Of a stretch of DNA of 64,000 nucleotides, positions 50,869 to 59,793 are shown in pieces. Below the pieces are notes generated by a model, which was given only the letters and a program-made list of their open reading frames with translations, did not search any database and had not been told where the DNA came from. Made by a program: the position numbers and the translations under genes. Source of the stretch: Arthrobacter sp. ISL-85 (lineage in GTDB: Bacteria > Actinomycetota > Actinomycetes > Actinomycetales > Micrococcaceae). Position 1 is the first letter of the stretch. Each line of letters starts with the position of its first letter. The DNA lies in the NCBI RefSeq assembly GCF_018613675.1, contig NZ_JAGGPQ010000004.1, positions 62,001-126,000 of the forward strand, in the 5' to 3' direction.

Positions 50869-52362
50869 CTAGCTGAAGAGCTCGCTCTTGGGCTGGTTGT
50901 TCTTGACCTTCTGCCAGCCCAGCCAGAGGACCACGGCAAAGAACGGAATGGTGGCCAGCGTCCAGAGGCCCAGGTAGAACACTTCGCCGTCCTTGCTCGT
51001 CATGGTGTCGAAGCCGATCAGCACGGTGATGGCCAGCAGCCCGAGCAGGCCGGCCCAGCTGGTCCACGGCGAACCGGGCATGGGCAGGGTTGAGGTGACG
51101 CCCTTGCGGCGCCGCAGGACGATCTGGCTGGCGAAGATGGAGCCCCAGCAGAAGATCACACCAATCGAGGCGGTATTCAGCGCCAGGTCGAACGCGTGCG
51201 AGCCACCCAGCCAGATGTTCAGCAGGATGCCCACCAGGTAGAACGCGGCGATCGCCAGGATCGCGGCATACGGGACGTGGCGCTTGGACATCTTCGTGAG
51301 CCACTGCGGGGCGTGTCCGTTGTTGGCCATGGTGCGGAAGACGCGGCCGATGGAGTACAGGCCGGAGTTGCAGGAGGAAAGGGCGGCGGTGATGACGATC
51401 ATGTTCATGACGTCACCCACCCAGCCCAGGCCCATCTGGCCGAAGACGGTCACGAACGGCGAGGTGCCGGCCTTGTACTGGTCCGACGGCAGCAGCATGG
51501 CCAACAGCAGGACGGACCCTACGTAAAACACCACGATGCGCAGTACGACGGCGCGGATCGCCTTGGGCACTTCGCGTTCCGGCTTTTCCATCTCGCCGGC
51601 AGTGACGCCGACCAGCTCGATGCCGTTGTAGGCAAAGATCACGGCGTTCAGGACCAGGACCATCACCAGGGCGCCCTTGGGGAACATGCCGCCGTCAGCT
51701 GCGAACAGGTTGTTGACGGAGGCGTGCCCGTCACCCACCTTGGCGTTGGTGACCACCATGAAAGTGCCCACCACCAGGAAGATCAGGATGGCCGCCACCT
51801 TGAGGCAGGAGGCCCAGAATTCGAACTCGCCGAACGCCTTGACGCTGAGCAGGTTCACTGCCACCAGGAGCGCCAGCGCGGCGATGGCCGAGACTTCCAC
51901 GGGGACGTTGGGGAAGAAGAACTGGAAATACAGGCCGATCGCGATGAGTTCGGCGATGCCGGTCATGCCCCAGTTGATGAAGTACATCCAGCCGGACATG
52001 TACGCGCCCTTTTTGCCGAACATCTCGCCGGAGTAGCTCACCAGGGAACCCGAGGTTTGGCGGTACATGATGAGCTCGCCCAGGGCCCGCATAAGGAGGT
52101 AGGCGATGACGCCCGCGATGGCGTAGGAGAAGATCAGGGCCGGGCCGGTGGACGCGAGGCGGCCGCCGGCTCCCATGAAGAGGCCCACGCCGATGGCGCC
52201 GCCCATGGCGATCATGGTGACATGGCGGCGGCCCAGGGTCTTGCTGTAGCCCTCGGCGCTGAGGGATGGGTCGACGGCGGTGGATGGCGCCGTGCTGTTC
52301 TTTAGGTCTGTGGGGGTACTTTGAGGCACAACTGTTCCTTGTGGGTTGGGGGTTGGCCGCAT
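50869..52362 (-). CDS. Amino-acid permease (APC/AAT family, AnsP-like)
   Basis: 497 aa, about 12 membrane helices. KTLGRRHVTMIAMGGAIGVGLFMGAGGRLASTGPA is the standard AAT start; RALGELIMYRQTSGSLVSYSGEMFGKKGAYMSGWMYFINWGMTG matches asparagine and related permeases, and SCNSGLYSIGRVFRTMANNGHAP is the conserved loop. Imports an amino acid by proton symport. Exact substrate not certain; asparagine is only a suggestion. The C-terminus is short and hydrophilic (NNQPKSELFS). Confidence 0.92.
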   Translation of the reverse strand: MRPTPNPQGTVVPQSTPTDLKNSTAPSTAVDPSLSAEGYSKTLGRRHVTMIAMGGAIGVGLFMGAGGRLASTGPALIFSYAIAGVIAYLLMRALGELIMYRQTSGSLVSYSGEMFGKKGAYMSGWMYFINWGMTGIAELIAIGLYFQFFFPNVPVEVSAIAALALLVAVNLLSVKAFGEFEFWASCLKVAAILIFLVVGTFMVVTNAKVGDGHASVNNLFAADGGMFPKGALVMVLVLNAVIFAYNGIELVGVTAGEMEKPEREVPKAIRAVVLRIVVFYVGSVLLLAMLLPSDQYKAGTSPFVTVFGQMGLGWVGDVMNMIVITAALSSCNSGLYSIGRVFRTMANNGHAPQWLTKMSKRHVPYAAILAIAAFYLVGILLNIWLGGSHAFDLALNTASIGVIFCWGSIFASQIVLRRRKGVTSTLPMPGSPWTSWAGLLGLLAITVLIGFDTMTSKDGEVFYLGLWTLATIPFFAVVLWLGWQKVKNNQPKSELFS

Positions 52363-52381
52363 CCGGACTTCTTATGATCAA

Positions 52382-52427
52382 CCTCACAAAATTCGGCCCT
52401 TAGCGCTGGGGGCCAACAAATGTGAGG
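52382..52427. promoter_or_regulatory. Inverted repeat in divergent permease/CPBP region
   Basis: CCTCACA (52382-52388) and TGTGAGG (52421-52427) enclose inner GGCCC/GGGCC arms and a central AGCGCT. An operator or hairpin ahead of the permease; regulator unknown. Confidence 0.4.
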
Positions 52428-52536
52428 GTGAACGGCCGAACTGCCGAAGCTTCACGCGACCCGTCCATATTACAAGACGGTCGGGGGTGGTACGTGACGC
52501 GCACTACACGCCGGCGCCCGGCGATAGGCTGGTGGC

Positions 52537-53298
52537 ATGGCCACAGCCCACCGCTTACCGCCCGCTCCACAGCCCCAGCTGTACCGTTTCTCCCGGATGG
52601 ACCTGGCCACGTTGTGCCTCTACGTTGCCATTGCCGGCCTCTTCGCGGTGGCCGGTGATCTGCTGGCCCCGCTGCTTCGACAGGTAGCGCCTTCGCCGGC
52701 GGCAGCCTCCTACGCAGTGAACCTGCTGTTCTATGCCTCGGTGGGAATACTGGCGCTCCTGGCCGCCCGCAAAGTCGTAGTCCGGGACCTCAAAGTCCTG
52801 GCAACCCGGCCCTGGTTCACGCTGTTGATGGTGCCGGCAGCCGTGATCGCGATGATGATCCTCACCGCTGTTGTAGTTGCCGCGAACGGGCAGGTCGAAA
52901 CCTCCGCGAACCAGGCCGGACTGCAGGCGCTGATGCAGCAGGTCCCTGCCTGGCTCATGGTTCCGCTGCTGGTGGTGGTGGGCCCGTTCGTAGAGGAATA
53001 CATCTTCCGCCACCTGCTCATCGGCAAGATGTCCAGGCGCGTGAACATCTGGATCTGCTGCTCACTGTCCGTGGTGCTGTTCGCAGGACTGCACATCGTG
53101 GGCCAGGAAGCCATCACCCTCACCGCACTGCTCCCCTACCTGGCCATGGGCGCCACGCTGGTGTCCGTCTACATGTGGACGGGGAAGAACGTCATGTTCT
53201 CCTACTTCGTCCACGCCACCAAGAACCTGCTGGCCGTGATCCTGGTCTACGCCATCCCGCCGGAATTCTTCAACCAGATGCAGAACGTCCAGGCGTAA
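52537..53298 (+). CDS. CPBP family intramembrane metalloprotease
   Basis: 253 aa with about seven membrane helices. The catalytic helix reads GPFVEEYIFRHLLIG (EE-x3-R motif), followed by FAGLHIVGQE with the metal His. The Abi/CPBP family includes CAAX proteases and immunity proteins of bacteriocin systems. No bacteriocin genes are adjacent, so the substrate is open. Alone upstream of the small VOC gene. Confidence 0.88.
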   Translation: MATAHRLPPAPQPQLYRFSRMDLATLCLYVAIAGLFAVAGDLLAPLLRQVAPSPAAASYAVNLLFYASVGILALLAARKVVVRDLKVLATRPWFTLLMVPAAVIAMMILTAVVVAANGQVETSANQAGLQALMQQVPAWLMVPLLVVVGPFVEEYIFRHLLIGKMSRRVNIWICCSLSVVLFAGLHIVGQEAITLTALLPYLAMGATLVSVYMWTGKNVMFSYFVHATKNLLAVILVYAIPPEFFNQMQNVQA

Positions 53299-53349
53299 GC
53301 GCCCACTCAGGACCTTCCGCAAAACCCCGGCCGCCTTTACCGTGGACGG

Positions 53350-53790
53350 ATGGGACTGAACATCCAGATAGTTGTCGATTCCGCCAGCCCCCATGAGCTG
53401 GCCGACTGGTGGGCCGAAACCCTGCAGTGGGCGGTGGAACCGCAGGACGCCGGCTTCATCCGTTCCATGATCGAACAGGGCTTCGCCGCGGAGAACCAGA
53501 CCACGACGCACCGCGGCAACCTCGTGTGGAAGGACGGCGCCGCCATCCGGCCGCCGGAAGAAATCGAGTCCAAGGCCCCGGAACGGCGCATCCTGTTCCA
53601 GACCGCACCGGAGGGGAAGACGGTCAAGAACCGGGTGCACTGGGACGTCCGGCTGGACGGCCGGGACAAGGACGAGGTGCGGCGTGAGCTCGAGGCACGT
53701 GGGGCTTCTTTCCTTTGGTCCGCACGGCAGGGACCGCATTCCTGGCACACCATGGCGGACCCCGAGGGCAACGAGTTCTGCATCAGCTAA
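53350..53790 (+). CDS. VOC family glyoxalase-like protein
   Basis: 146 aa. LNIQIVVDSASPHELADWWAETLQWAVEP is the Glyoxalase_6-like start; VHWDVRLDGRDKDEVRRELEARGA and SWHTMADPEGNEFCIS give the second module, with His/Glu metal residues. Enzyme activity unknown. It lies 22 bp before menB on the same strand, perhaps co-transcribed. Confidence 0.88.
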   Translation: MGLNIQIVVDSASPHELADWWAETLQWAVEPQDAGFIRSMIEQGFAAENQTTTHRGNLVWKDGAAIRPPEEIESKAPERRILFQTAPEGKTVKNRVHWDVRLDGRDKDEVRRELEARGASFLWSARQGPHSWHTMADPEGNEFCIS

Positions 53791-53812
53791 GCACGATTAC
53801 TAGACTTGGACG

Positions 53813-54766
53813 GTGAGCAACCAGATCCCCGCCCCGGTGTCCGATGTCTTCGATCCCACGCGCTGGCGGGTGGTCTCCGGCTTCGAGGACTTCCAGGACA
53901 TGACCTACCACCGCCAGGTGGAGCGGGATTCCGACGGCGGCTGGGTCCGCGACCTGCCCACGGTCCGCATCGCCTTCAACCGCCCCGAGGTCAGGAACGC
54001 GTTCCGGCCCGGGACCGTTGATGAGCTCTACCGCGCCATGGACCATGCCCGGATGACGCCGGACGTTGCCACGGTCCTGCTCACGGGCAACGGGCCCTCC
54101 TCCAAGGACGGCGGCCACTCCTTCTGCTCCGGCGGCGACCAACGGATCCGTGGCCGGGACGGCTACCGGTACGCGGACGGCGAGACGCAGGAAACCATCG
54201 ACCCCGCCCGGGCCGGCAGGCTGCACATCCTGGAAGTCCAGCGGCTCATGCGCACCATGCCCAAGGTGGTCATCGCCGTCGTCAATGGCTGGGCAGCCGG
54301 GGGCGGGCACTCCCTGCACGTGGTGGCAGACCTCACCATTGCGTCCCGGCAGCACGGAAAGTTCAAACAAACGGACGCCACGGTGGGAAGTTTCGACGCC
54401 GGCTACGGCTCCGCGCTCCTGGCCCGGCAGGTGGGCCAAAAGACAGCCCGGGAGATTTTCTTCCTGGCCCGCGAATATTCCGCGGAAGACATGGTTCGCA
54501 TGGGTGCGGTGAATGAGGCAGTGGACCACGGGCGCCTGGAGGAGGTGGCGCTGGAGTACGCCGCTGACATTGCCCGGCAGTCCCCGCAGGCCATCCGCAT
54601 GCTGAAGTTCGCCTTCAACCTGGCCGACGACGGCCTGGCCGGCCAGCAGGTATTCGCCGGCGAAGCCACCCGGCTGGCGTACATGACGGACGAGGCGGTT
54701 GAGGGCAAGGAGGCCTTCCTGCAAAAACGCGACCCCGACTGGTCACGCTTCCCGCACTACTTCTAA
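53813..54766 (+). CDS. menB: 1,4-dihydroxy-2-naphthoyl-CoA synthase MenB
   Basis: Dieckmann cyclisation of o-succinylbenzoyl-CoA in menaquinone synthesis. GTG start, 317 aa. Diagnostic MenB motifs: GGHSFCSGGDQRIRGRDGY, AVVNGWAAGGGHSLHVVADLTIAS, and KQTDATVGSFDAGYGSALLARQVGQKTAREIFFL. The last residues FPHYF are also MenB-type. First of the menB-menE-menA cluster. Menaquinone is the main quinone of this organism group and feeds the cytochrome oxidase. Confidence 0.95.
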   Translation: MSNQIPAPVSDVFDPTRWRVVSGFEDFQDMTYHRQVERDSDGGWVRDLPTVRIAFNRPEVRNAFRPGTVDELYRAMDHARMTPDVATVLLTGNGPSSKDGGHSFCSGGDQRIRGRDGYRYADGETQETIDPARAGRLHILEVQRLMRTMPKVVIAVVNGWAAGGGHSLHVVADLTIASRQHGKFKQTDATVGSFDAGYGSALLARQVGQKTAREIFFLAREYSAEDMVRMGAVNEAVDHGRLEEVALEYAADIARQSPQAIRMLKFAFNLADDGLAGQQVFAGEATRLAYMTDEAVEGKEAFLQKRDPDWSRFPHYF

Positions 54767-54778
54767 GGCAGGACGGCA

Positions 54779-56002
54779 ATGAACAGCGAAGACTCACCCA
54801 GCACCGCCCACGGTGGCCCGCTCAACATCGAACCGGCCCTGAAGGCCCTCGCGGCCGCCCTCCACGGCGAGGGCCCCGCCGTCGAACTGTCCGTTGGGCC
54901 GGACGGCGCCCTGGTGGTGGGCCACGTGGAGACCCCCGGCTGCGACGACGCCGTGGCCGTGGTCCGCACCTCCGGTTCCACCGGCACGCCCAAGGCAACC
55001 CTGCTGACCGTGGAGTGCCTCGCAGCGTCCTCGATGGCCACCGCGCTGCGGCTCAAGGGCGAGGGCCAATGGCTGCTGGCGCTGCCCGTGCAGTTCGTGG
55101 CCGGCATCCAGGTCCTGGTGCGGTCCCTCTTTGCCGGCACCCGGCCATGGGTCATGGACATGTCCGGCGGCTTCACCCCCGAGGCCTTCACGGCGGCCGC
55201 CCTGGAACTCACGGACAAGATCCGCTTCACCTCCCTGGTTCCCACCCAGTTGCAACGGCTCCTGGACGATCCCTCACCGGACACGCTCGCCGTGCTCCGC
55301 CGCTTCAACGCCATCCTGCTGGGCGGCGCCCCCGCTTCCCCGGACCTGCTGGCCGCCGCCCGCGACGCCGGGGTCCGCGTGGTCACCACGTACGGTTCCG
55401 CGGAGACCTCCGGCGGCTGCGTGTACGACGGCTACCCCCTGGAAGGCGTCTCGGTCCGGGCGGATACCGACGGCCGGATCCTGCTGGGCGGGGACACGGT
55501 GGCCGCAGGGTACATCGAGGCACCGGACGAAGAGACCGGAACATTCTTCGAGGAGGACGGGGTGCGCTGGTACCGCTCCAGCGACCTCGGCACGATTGAC
55601 GACGACGGCCGGCTCACCGTACTGGGCCGGGCCGACGACGTGATCATCACCGGCGGTGTGAAGGTCTCAGCCGGCCACGTGCAGGAGCAGCTGGAAAAGT
55701 CCGACGCCGTCGCAGCGGCTTTCGTGGCAGGCGTCCCTTCCGCCGAATGGGGCCAGGCCGTGGCGGCCTACGTGGCGCTTGCACCCGAAGGTACCGCCGG
55801 CAAAGGCGCCGCCGGTGACGGCGGGCCAGGGCAGGAAGCCGGGGACACCGCCGTCGTACTTCAACAGCACTGGCAGCGGCAGCTGGGTGCCCTCGCGCCC
55901 AAAACGGTTCTCGCTGCACCGGCACTGCGGATGCTGCCGAACGGAAAACCGGACCGGCTCGCCATGACCGCGGAACTCAGCACCCTGCACGGGGGAAAGT
56001 AG
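54779..56002 (+). CDS. menE: o-succinylbenzoate-CoA ligase MenE
   Basis: Activates o-succinylbenzoate with ATP and CoA, supplying MenB. 407 aa, short form. AMP-binding P-loop VVRTSGSTGTPKATLLT, YGSAETSGGCVYDGYPL, the hinge DDGRLTVLGRADDVIITGGVKVSAG, and a C-terminal lysine in PNGKPDRLAM. N-terminal ligand lobe is short, as in actinobacterial MenE. Starts 12 bp after menB. Confidence 0.92.
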   Translation: MNSEDSPSTAHGGPLNIEPALKALAAALHGEGPAVELSVGPDGALVVGHVETPGCDDAVAVVRTSGSTGTPKATLLTVECLAASSMATALRLKGEGQWLLALPVQFVAGIQVLVRSLFAGTRPWVMDMSGGFTPEAFTAAALELTDKIRFTSLVPTQLQRLLDDPSPDTLAVLRRFNAILLGGAPASPDLLAAARDAGVRVVTTYGSAETSGGCVYDGYPLEGVSVRADTDGRILLGGDTVAAGYIEAPDEETGTFFEEDGVRWYRSSDLGTIDDDGRLTVLGRADDVIITGGVKVSAGHVQEQLEKSDAVAAAFVAGVPSAEWGQAVAAYVALAPEGTAGKGAAGDGGPGQEAGDTAVVLQQHWQRQLGALAPKTVLAAPALRMLPNGKPDRLAMTAELSTLHGGK

Positions 56003-56077
56003 AGTGGACCTGCACCACCGCGGCGGGTGTGCACGTCCCGTCCCGCCGTCTTACCGAAACAACACGAGGTACTAACC

Positions 56078-56959
56078 GTGGCAACAGCCGCCCAATGGAT
56101 CCAAGGCGCCCGACTCCGGACGCTGCCGGCAGCGATCGCGCCCGTGCTGATCGGCACGGCCGCCGCCTACGAAATGGGCTCGTTCCTCCTGCCCAACGCC
56201 ATCCTCGCCGCGCTCGTGGCGCTCCTGCTCCAGGTGGGCGTGAACTTCGCCAACGACTACTCGGACGGCATCCGCGGGACCGACGATGACCGGGTGGGTC
56301 CGCTGCGGCTGGTGGGCTCCGGTGCCGCCAAGCCGGAACACGTCAAGTGGGCGGCGTTCGGTACGTTCGCCCTGGCCATGGTCTTCGGCCTGGTCCTGGT
56401 ATTCCTCACCCAGGCATGGTGGCTGATCCTGGTGGGCCTGGGCTGCGTTATGGCCGCGTGGGGCTACACGGGCGGCAAGAACCCCTATGGCTACATGGGC
56501 CTGGGCGACCTGTTCGTGTTCGTCTTCTTCGGCCTGGTGGCCACCCTGGGCACCACCTACACCCAGGCAGGGCACATCAGCCTGTCCGCGGTCATCGGCG
56601 CCATCGGCACCGGGCTCATCGCCACCGCGCTGCTCATGGCCAACAATGTCCGGGACATTCCCACCGACATGCAGGCCGGCAAGAAGACCCTGGCCGTGCG
56701 GCTTGGTGACAAGCACGCGCGCGAAAGCTACGTCCTGATGCTCGCCGTGGCCATCCTGCTGGTGGTGATCCTGGCTCCGGGCCGGCCGTGGATCCTGATC
56801 GTGCTGCTGCTCATTCCGGCCTGCCTGATGCCGGCCTGGCTGATGATCAACGGCCGCAAGCGCAAGAGCCTGATCCCGGTGCTGAAGCAGACCGGACTGA
56901 TCAACCTGGGCTACAGCGTGCTGTTCTCACTGGGACTGATCCTCAGCCACGGGTTCTAG
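56078..56959 (+). CDS. menA: 1,4-dihydroxy-2-naphthoate octaprenyltransferase MenA
   Basis: Attaches the polyprenyl chain to DHNA in the membrane. GTG at 56078 chosen (MATAAQWIQGARLRTLPAAIAPVLIGTAAA), 293 aa; the frame is open further upstream but not conserved. About nine helices. Prenyl-diphosphate Asp motif NFANDYSDGIRGTDDDRVGP, second Asp motif NNVRDIPTDMQAGKKTLAVRLGD. It follows menE by 75 bp and its stop overlaps the convergent DUF4229 gene. Confidence 0.94.
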   Translation: MATAAQWIQGARLRTLPAAIAPVLIGTAAAYEMGSFLLPNAILAALVALLLQVGVNFANDYSDGIRGTDDDRVGPLRLVGSGAAKPEHVKWAAFGTFALAMVFGLVLVFLTQAWWLILVGLGCVMAAWGYTGGKNPYGYMGLGDLFVFVFFGLVATLGTTYTQAGHISLSAVIGAIGTGLIATALLMANNVRDIPTDMQAGKKTLAVRLGDKHARESYVLMLAVAILLVVILAPGRPWILIVLLLIPACLMPAWLMINGRKRKSLIPVLKQTGLINLGYSVLFSLGLILSHGF

Positions 56960-57267
56960 CCCTTATTGTTGCTGCCCTTGGCGTTGTTGATGGTGATGTC
57001 CGGGTTGGCGTCCAGCAGGGCGTCCTCGGCGTTGGCGTCCTGCACCTCACCGTGGGAGCGCAGCGGCTTGGCCTTCCCGGAGAAGCGGTACTGCAGGGCC
57101 GCGGAGGCGGCGTCGCGCTGCTTCTGGAAGAACAGGTAGCTGATGGCAAAGGCAATAAGCGCGGCGCAGATCACCGCCATCAGCGCCCCGACCTGCAGGA
57201 GCACGAACACGACAAACAGGGGCACGAAGATCGCCAGGCGGATCAGGGAATATTTCAAAAAGGCCAC
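56956..57267 (-). CDS. DUF4229 membrane protein
   Basis: 103 aa. Two hydrophobic helices (AFLKYSLIRLAIFVPLFVVFVLLQVGALMAVICAALIAFAISYLFF), then a hydrophilic tail with KQRDAASAAL and an Asn/Asp-rich end. Matches the actinobacterial DUF4229 family usually beside menA. Role unknown; genomic link to menA suggests a supporting membrane function. Confidence 0.85.
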   Translation of the reverse strand: MAFLKYSLIRLAIFVPLFVVFVLLQVGALMAVICAALIAFAISYLFFQKQRDAASAALQYRFSGKAKPLRSHGEVQDANAEDALLDANPDITINNAKGSNNKG

Positions 57268-57328
57268 TATTCAAGTTTAGCCGTCCCGGCCAGCGGCCCC
57301 TGCGCCTCCTGACGATAGACTTGATGGC

Positions 57329-57718
57329 ATGCTCTTCCGTGTGGCTTTGGCCGTCGCAGTCCTCGTCATCTTTGTGTATGGCCTGGTGGACGTGATCCGC
57401 ACTGAGGGCCGCCAGACCCGGGGGATTTCAAAACCGGCGTGGATCATCGTGCAGGTTGTCCTGCCCGTCCTGGGTGCCATCCTGTGGCTGCTCATCGGCC
57501 GGCCGCGGGGCACCGCCCAGCCGCGGCCCAGCTACCCGCACCCCTCGGCTCCGGATGATGATCCGGACTTCCTCCGCAACCTTGAGGCGCGCCGCCGCAA
57601 CCAGGCCGAGGCCGAGCGCCTCAGGAAACTTCGTGACGAGCTGGAGTCCAAGGCCAAGGATAACCGCGGGAAGCCCCAGCGCGGCACCGACGAACACGAT
57701 ACTGACGGACTGAAATAG
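57329..57718 (+). CDS. PLDc_N domain membrane protein
   Basis: 129 aa. Two helices: FRVALAVAVLVIFVYGLVDVI and, after TRGISKPAW, IIVQVVLPVLGAILWLLIGRP. This is the phospholipase D N-terminal (PLDc_N) anti-anti sigma-like membrane domain without a nuclease. Then a charged cytoplasmic tail (NLEARRRNQAEAERLRKLRDELESKAKDN) likely a short coiled coil. Role unknown. Next gene starts 4 bp after its stop. Confidence 0.85.
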   Translation: MLFRVALAVAVLVIFVYGLVDVIRTEGRQTRGISKPAWIIVQVVLPVLGAILWLLIGRPRGTAQPRPSYPHPSAPDDDPDFLRNLEARRRNQAEAERLRKLRDELESKAKDNRGKPQRGTDEHDTDGLK

Positions 57719-57722
57719 GCGC

Positions 57723-58292
57723 ATGACGTCCCGTTCCGGCGGAGAAGAGCGGCGCGTGTCCGCACCCCCACCGAGGCCCGGACTGTCCTACTCCGCGCCA
57801 CCGCCCATCCCGCTCACGCCCCCGGTACCCCGGACCGTCCGCACCGCCCGCATGCTTTGGCTCTTCAGCTTCCTCGCCGGCCTTGCCGTCCTGCTGGGGT
57901 CCTTCGTGGCCCGCGACTCCAACCTGCAACGGCTGCGCGGCGTGGTGGCGGACATGGCGGCAGGCAACGACGCCGAATCGGTGGGAACGGCGGTCAGCAT
58001 CGTCTTCTGGGGCAGCATCGGTGCACTGCTGCTGGTGACCCTGCTTGAGGCGGCTGTCCTGGCCGCGGTGCTTGGCCAAAGGAACTGGGCCCGCTGGGCC
58101 CTGGCCCTGCTGCTGGCCGCCCATCTGCCCGTCATGGTCCTGGCGTCCGCCTTCCTGGTCCCCGGCGGTGCCGCCGGCAGCTACGTGGTGATGTTGTGGG
58201 GCGCGGGACTTATCCTGGCCTTCGCCGGACTGGTACTGCTGTTCCTGCCGTCCTCCGCTGCCTGGCTGAAGCGCGGCCGCAGCCGGGGCTGA
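57723..58292 (+). CDS. Hypothetical four-helix membrane protein
   Basis: 189 aa. Pro-rich N-terminal tail, then four helices (MLWLFSFLAGLAVLLGSFV, VFWGSIGALLLVTLLEAAVLAAVLG, ALALLLAAHLPVMVLASAFLV, YVVMLWGAGLILAFAGLVLLFL). ARDSNLQRLRGVVADMAAG in the first loop. No known domain. Probably one transcript with the PLDc_N gene. Unrelated to the convergent GTPase that ends 7 bp away. Confidence 0.75.
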   Translation: MTSRSGGEERRVSAPPPRPGLSYSAPPPIPLTPPVPRTVRTARMLWLFSFLAGLAVLLGSFVARDSNLQRLRGVVADMAAGNDAESVGTAVSIVFWGSIGALLLVTLLEAAVLAAVLGQRNWARWALALLLAAHLPVMVLASAFLVPGGAAGSYVVMLWGAGLILAFAGLVLLFLPSSAAWLKRGRSRG

Positions 58293-58299
58293 GCGCTTA

Positions 58300-59793
58300 T
58301 TAGGCCGATTGCGGCTGCCGGGCCCTGCCGGTGCAGTCAGCCAGCACGCCCTCGCAGCTGCGGATGACCACCCGGCAGGCTTCCACTGCAGGCCGTGCGG
58401 CCAGCGGGCTTTCAGCGACTGACCGCCAGCGGGCCAGGGTCCGGCGGGCCTCGGACACCAGCACTTCCGGACCCGATCCGGGCGCCACGGCCAGCCGCTG
58501 CGATGCCGCGGTGCCGTGGCCGCCAATGATCCGTTCAGCTTCCGCAGCCAGCTCCGGGGCCAACTGAACCCCCGTGGTCCGCAGCGCCGCCAGCAGCCGG
58601 AGCTCACGGAATTCATGCGCGTTGGCCTGCAGCCGCTCCAGGGACACAGCCAAACGCTCTGTTGCCTGCCGCGGGCGGCTGGCCAGGAGGTCTTCCACGG
58701 CTGCGAGCGCCGTCCTGGCCTTCAGCGCCTCTGCCCTCGCCTGGAACTGCCGGTCCAGCAGCTCCAGCAGCGGATCGAGGCCGCTGCGCCTGGCAAGTTC
58801 GTGGGCCAGTGGGGTTGGTTCCCCGAATCCGTTGCGGACCAGGACAATGGCCAGCCGGATGCCAAAGAGCCCATAGCGCTCCAGCAGTGACGCCCGTGCC
58901 TCTTCTGTCAGCCCCTCCGGTTCCGTGGACCGGCGGAACCTGTCGGCCGAAAGCATCATCCGTTCGCGCGCGGCGCGGTCCAGGGTGGCCAGCAGCTGGA
59001 GGGCTTCGAAGTCCGGCTGGCGCAGGGTGCGGGCGCTTTGGGCGAGGAGCCCGGCCACCGGGACAACACCCAGTGCAAGCTTCCGGAGGTTGGGATCCAG
59101 GCTGTACCTTTCCGCGATGGTGCCGGCGGACAGGAGGGAGTCGATGCGCCCGGCTCCCACCTCATCGGCCCGGGACAACACCGCGATGGCGTTGACCGTG
59201 CCCGAGCGCCCGGCCTCGGTGTCGCGGAAAGCCTCCAGGAACCGGATGTCGGACGCGTGCAGGTGCCGCATCAGGTAGATCACGGCATCAGCTTCCGACG
59301 GCGAATCCTCCGGGGTCAGGAACCGAACGGACCGTGCGGACACGTCCTGGGAAAGAGAGGCGATGCCGGGTGTGTCGATCAGCGTCATCGCCTGCAGTGC
59401 GGGCGACGGCCATTCGACGTCGAGGCGTTCCACCTCATCCGCCCGCACGCCGTCCAGGGCGAAGACCAGGCGCCCGTCCACGCGCTTCAGCGGGAGGTTC
59501 CGAGGCTCGCCTTCTGTGGGGTGCAGGGTGATGCTGGGAGTGTGTCCATGCCGGTACCACGTGACAATGCGGGTGCATTCTCCGGTGTCGGTGGGCGCGA
59601 TCTCCTCGCCGATGATGGCATTCAGGAGGGTGGATTTCCCTGCTTTCACCATGCCTGCGACGGCAATCCTCAGCGGCTCCGCCAACCGCCGGGCGTAGCC
59701 CTGCAGCGCCTGGACGGCTTGCGGGTCATCCGCATATACCTCCAGGGCTTCGCGGATCAACGCCGCGGCCCCGGCCGTGGTGGACGCCGTCAT
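58300..59793 (-). CDS. iniC: Dynamin-like GTPase, IniC homologue
   Basis: 497 aa, size of mycobacterial IniC. G1 GMVKAGKSTLLNA (G47-S54), G3 LIDTPGIASL, G4 LSRADEVG. The stalk is helical with ASRPRQATERLAVSLERLQANAHEF; there is no predicted membrane helix. Last gene of the iniB-iniA-iniC order and overlaps iniA by four bases. In mycobacteria IniA and IniC respond to cell-wall damage and shape membranes. Function here is inferred from order, length and domain. Confidence 0.8.
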   Translation of the reverse strand: MTASTTAGAAALIREALEVYADDPQAVQALQGYARRLAEPLRIAVAGMVKAGKSTLLNAIIGEEIAPTDTGECTRIVTWYRHGHTPSITLHPTEGEPRNLPLKRVDGRLVFALDGVRADEVERLDVEWPSPALQAMTLIDTPGIASLSQDVSARSVRFLTPEDSPSEADAVIYLMRHLHASDIRFLEAFRDTEAGRSGTVNAIAVLSRADEVGAGRIDSLLSAGTIAERYSLDPNLRKLALGVVPVAGLLAQSARTLRQPDFEALQLLATLDRAARERMMLSADRFRRSTEPEGLTEEARASLLERYGLFGIRLAIVLVRNGFGEPTPLAHELARRSGLDPLLELLDRQFQARAEALKARTALAAVEDLLASRPRQATERLAVSLERLQANAHEFRELRLLAALRTTGVQLAPELAAEAERIIGGHGTAASQRLAVAPGSGPEVLVSEARRTLARWRSVAESPLAARPAVEACRVVIRSCEGVLADCTGRARQPQSA

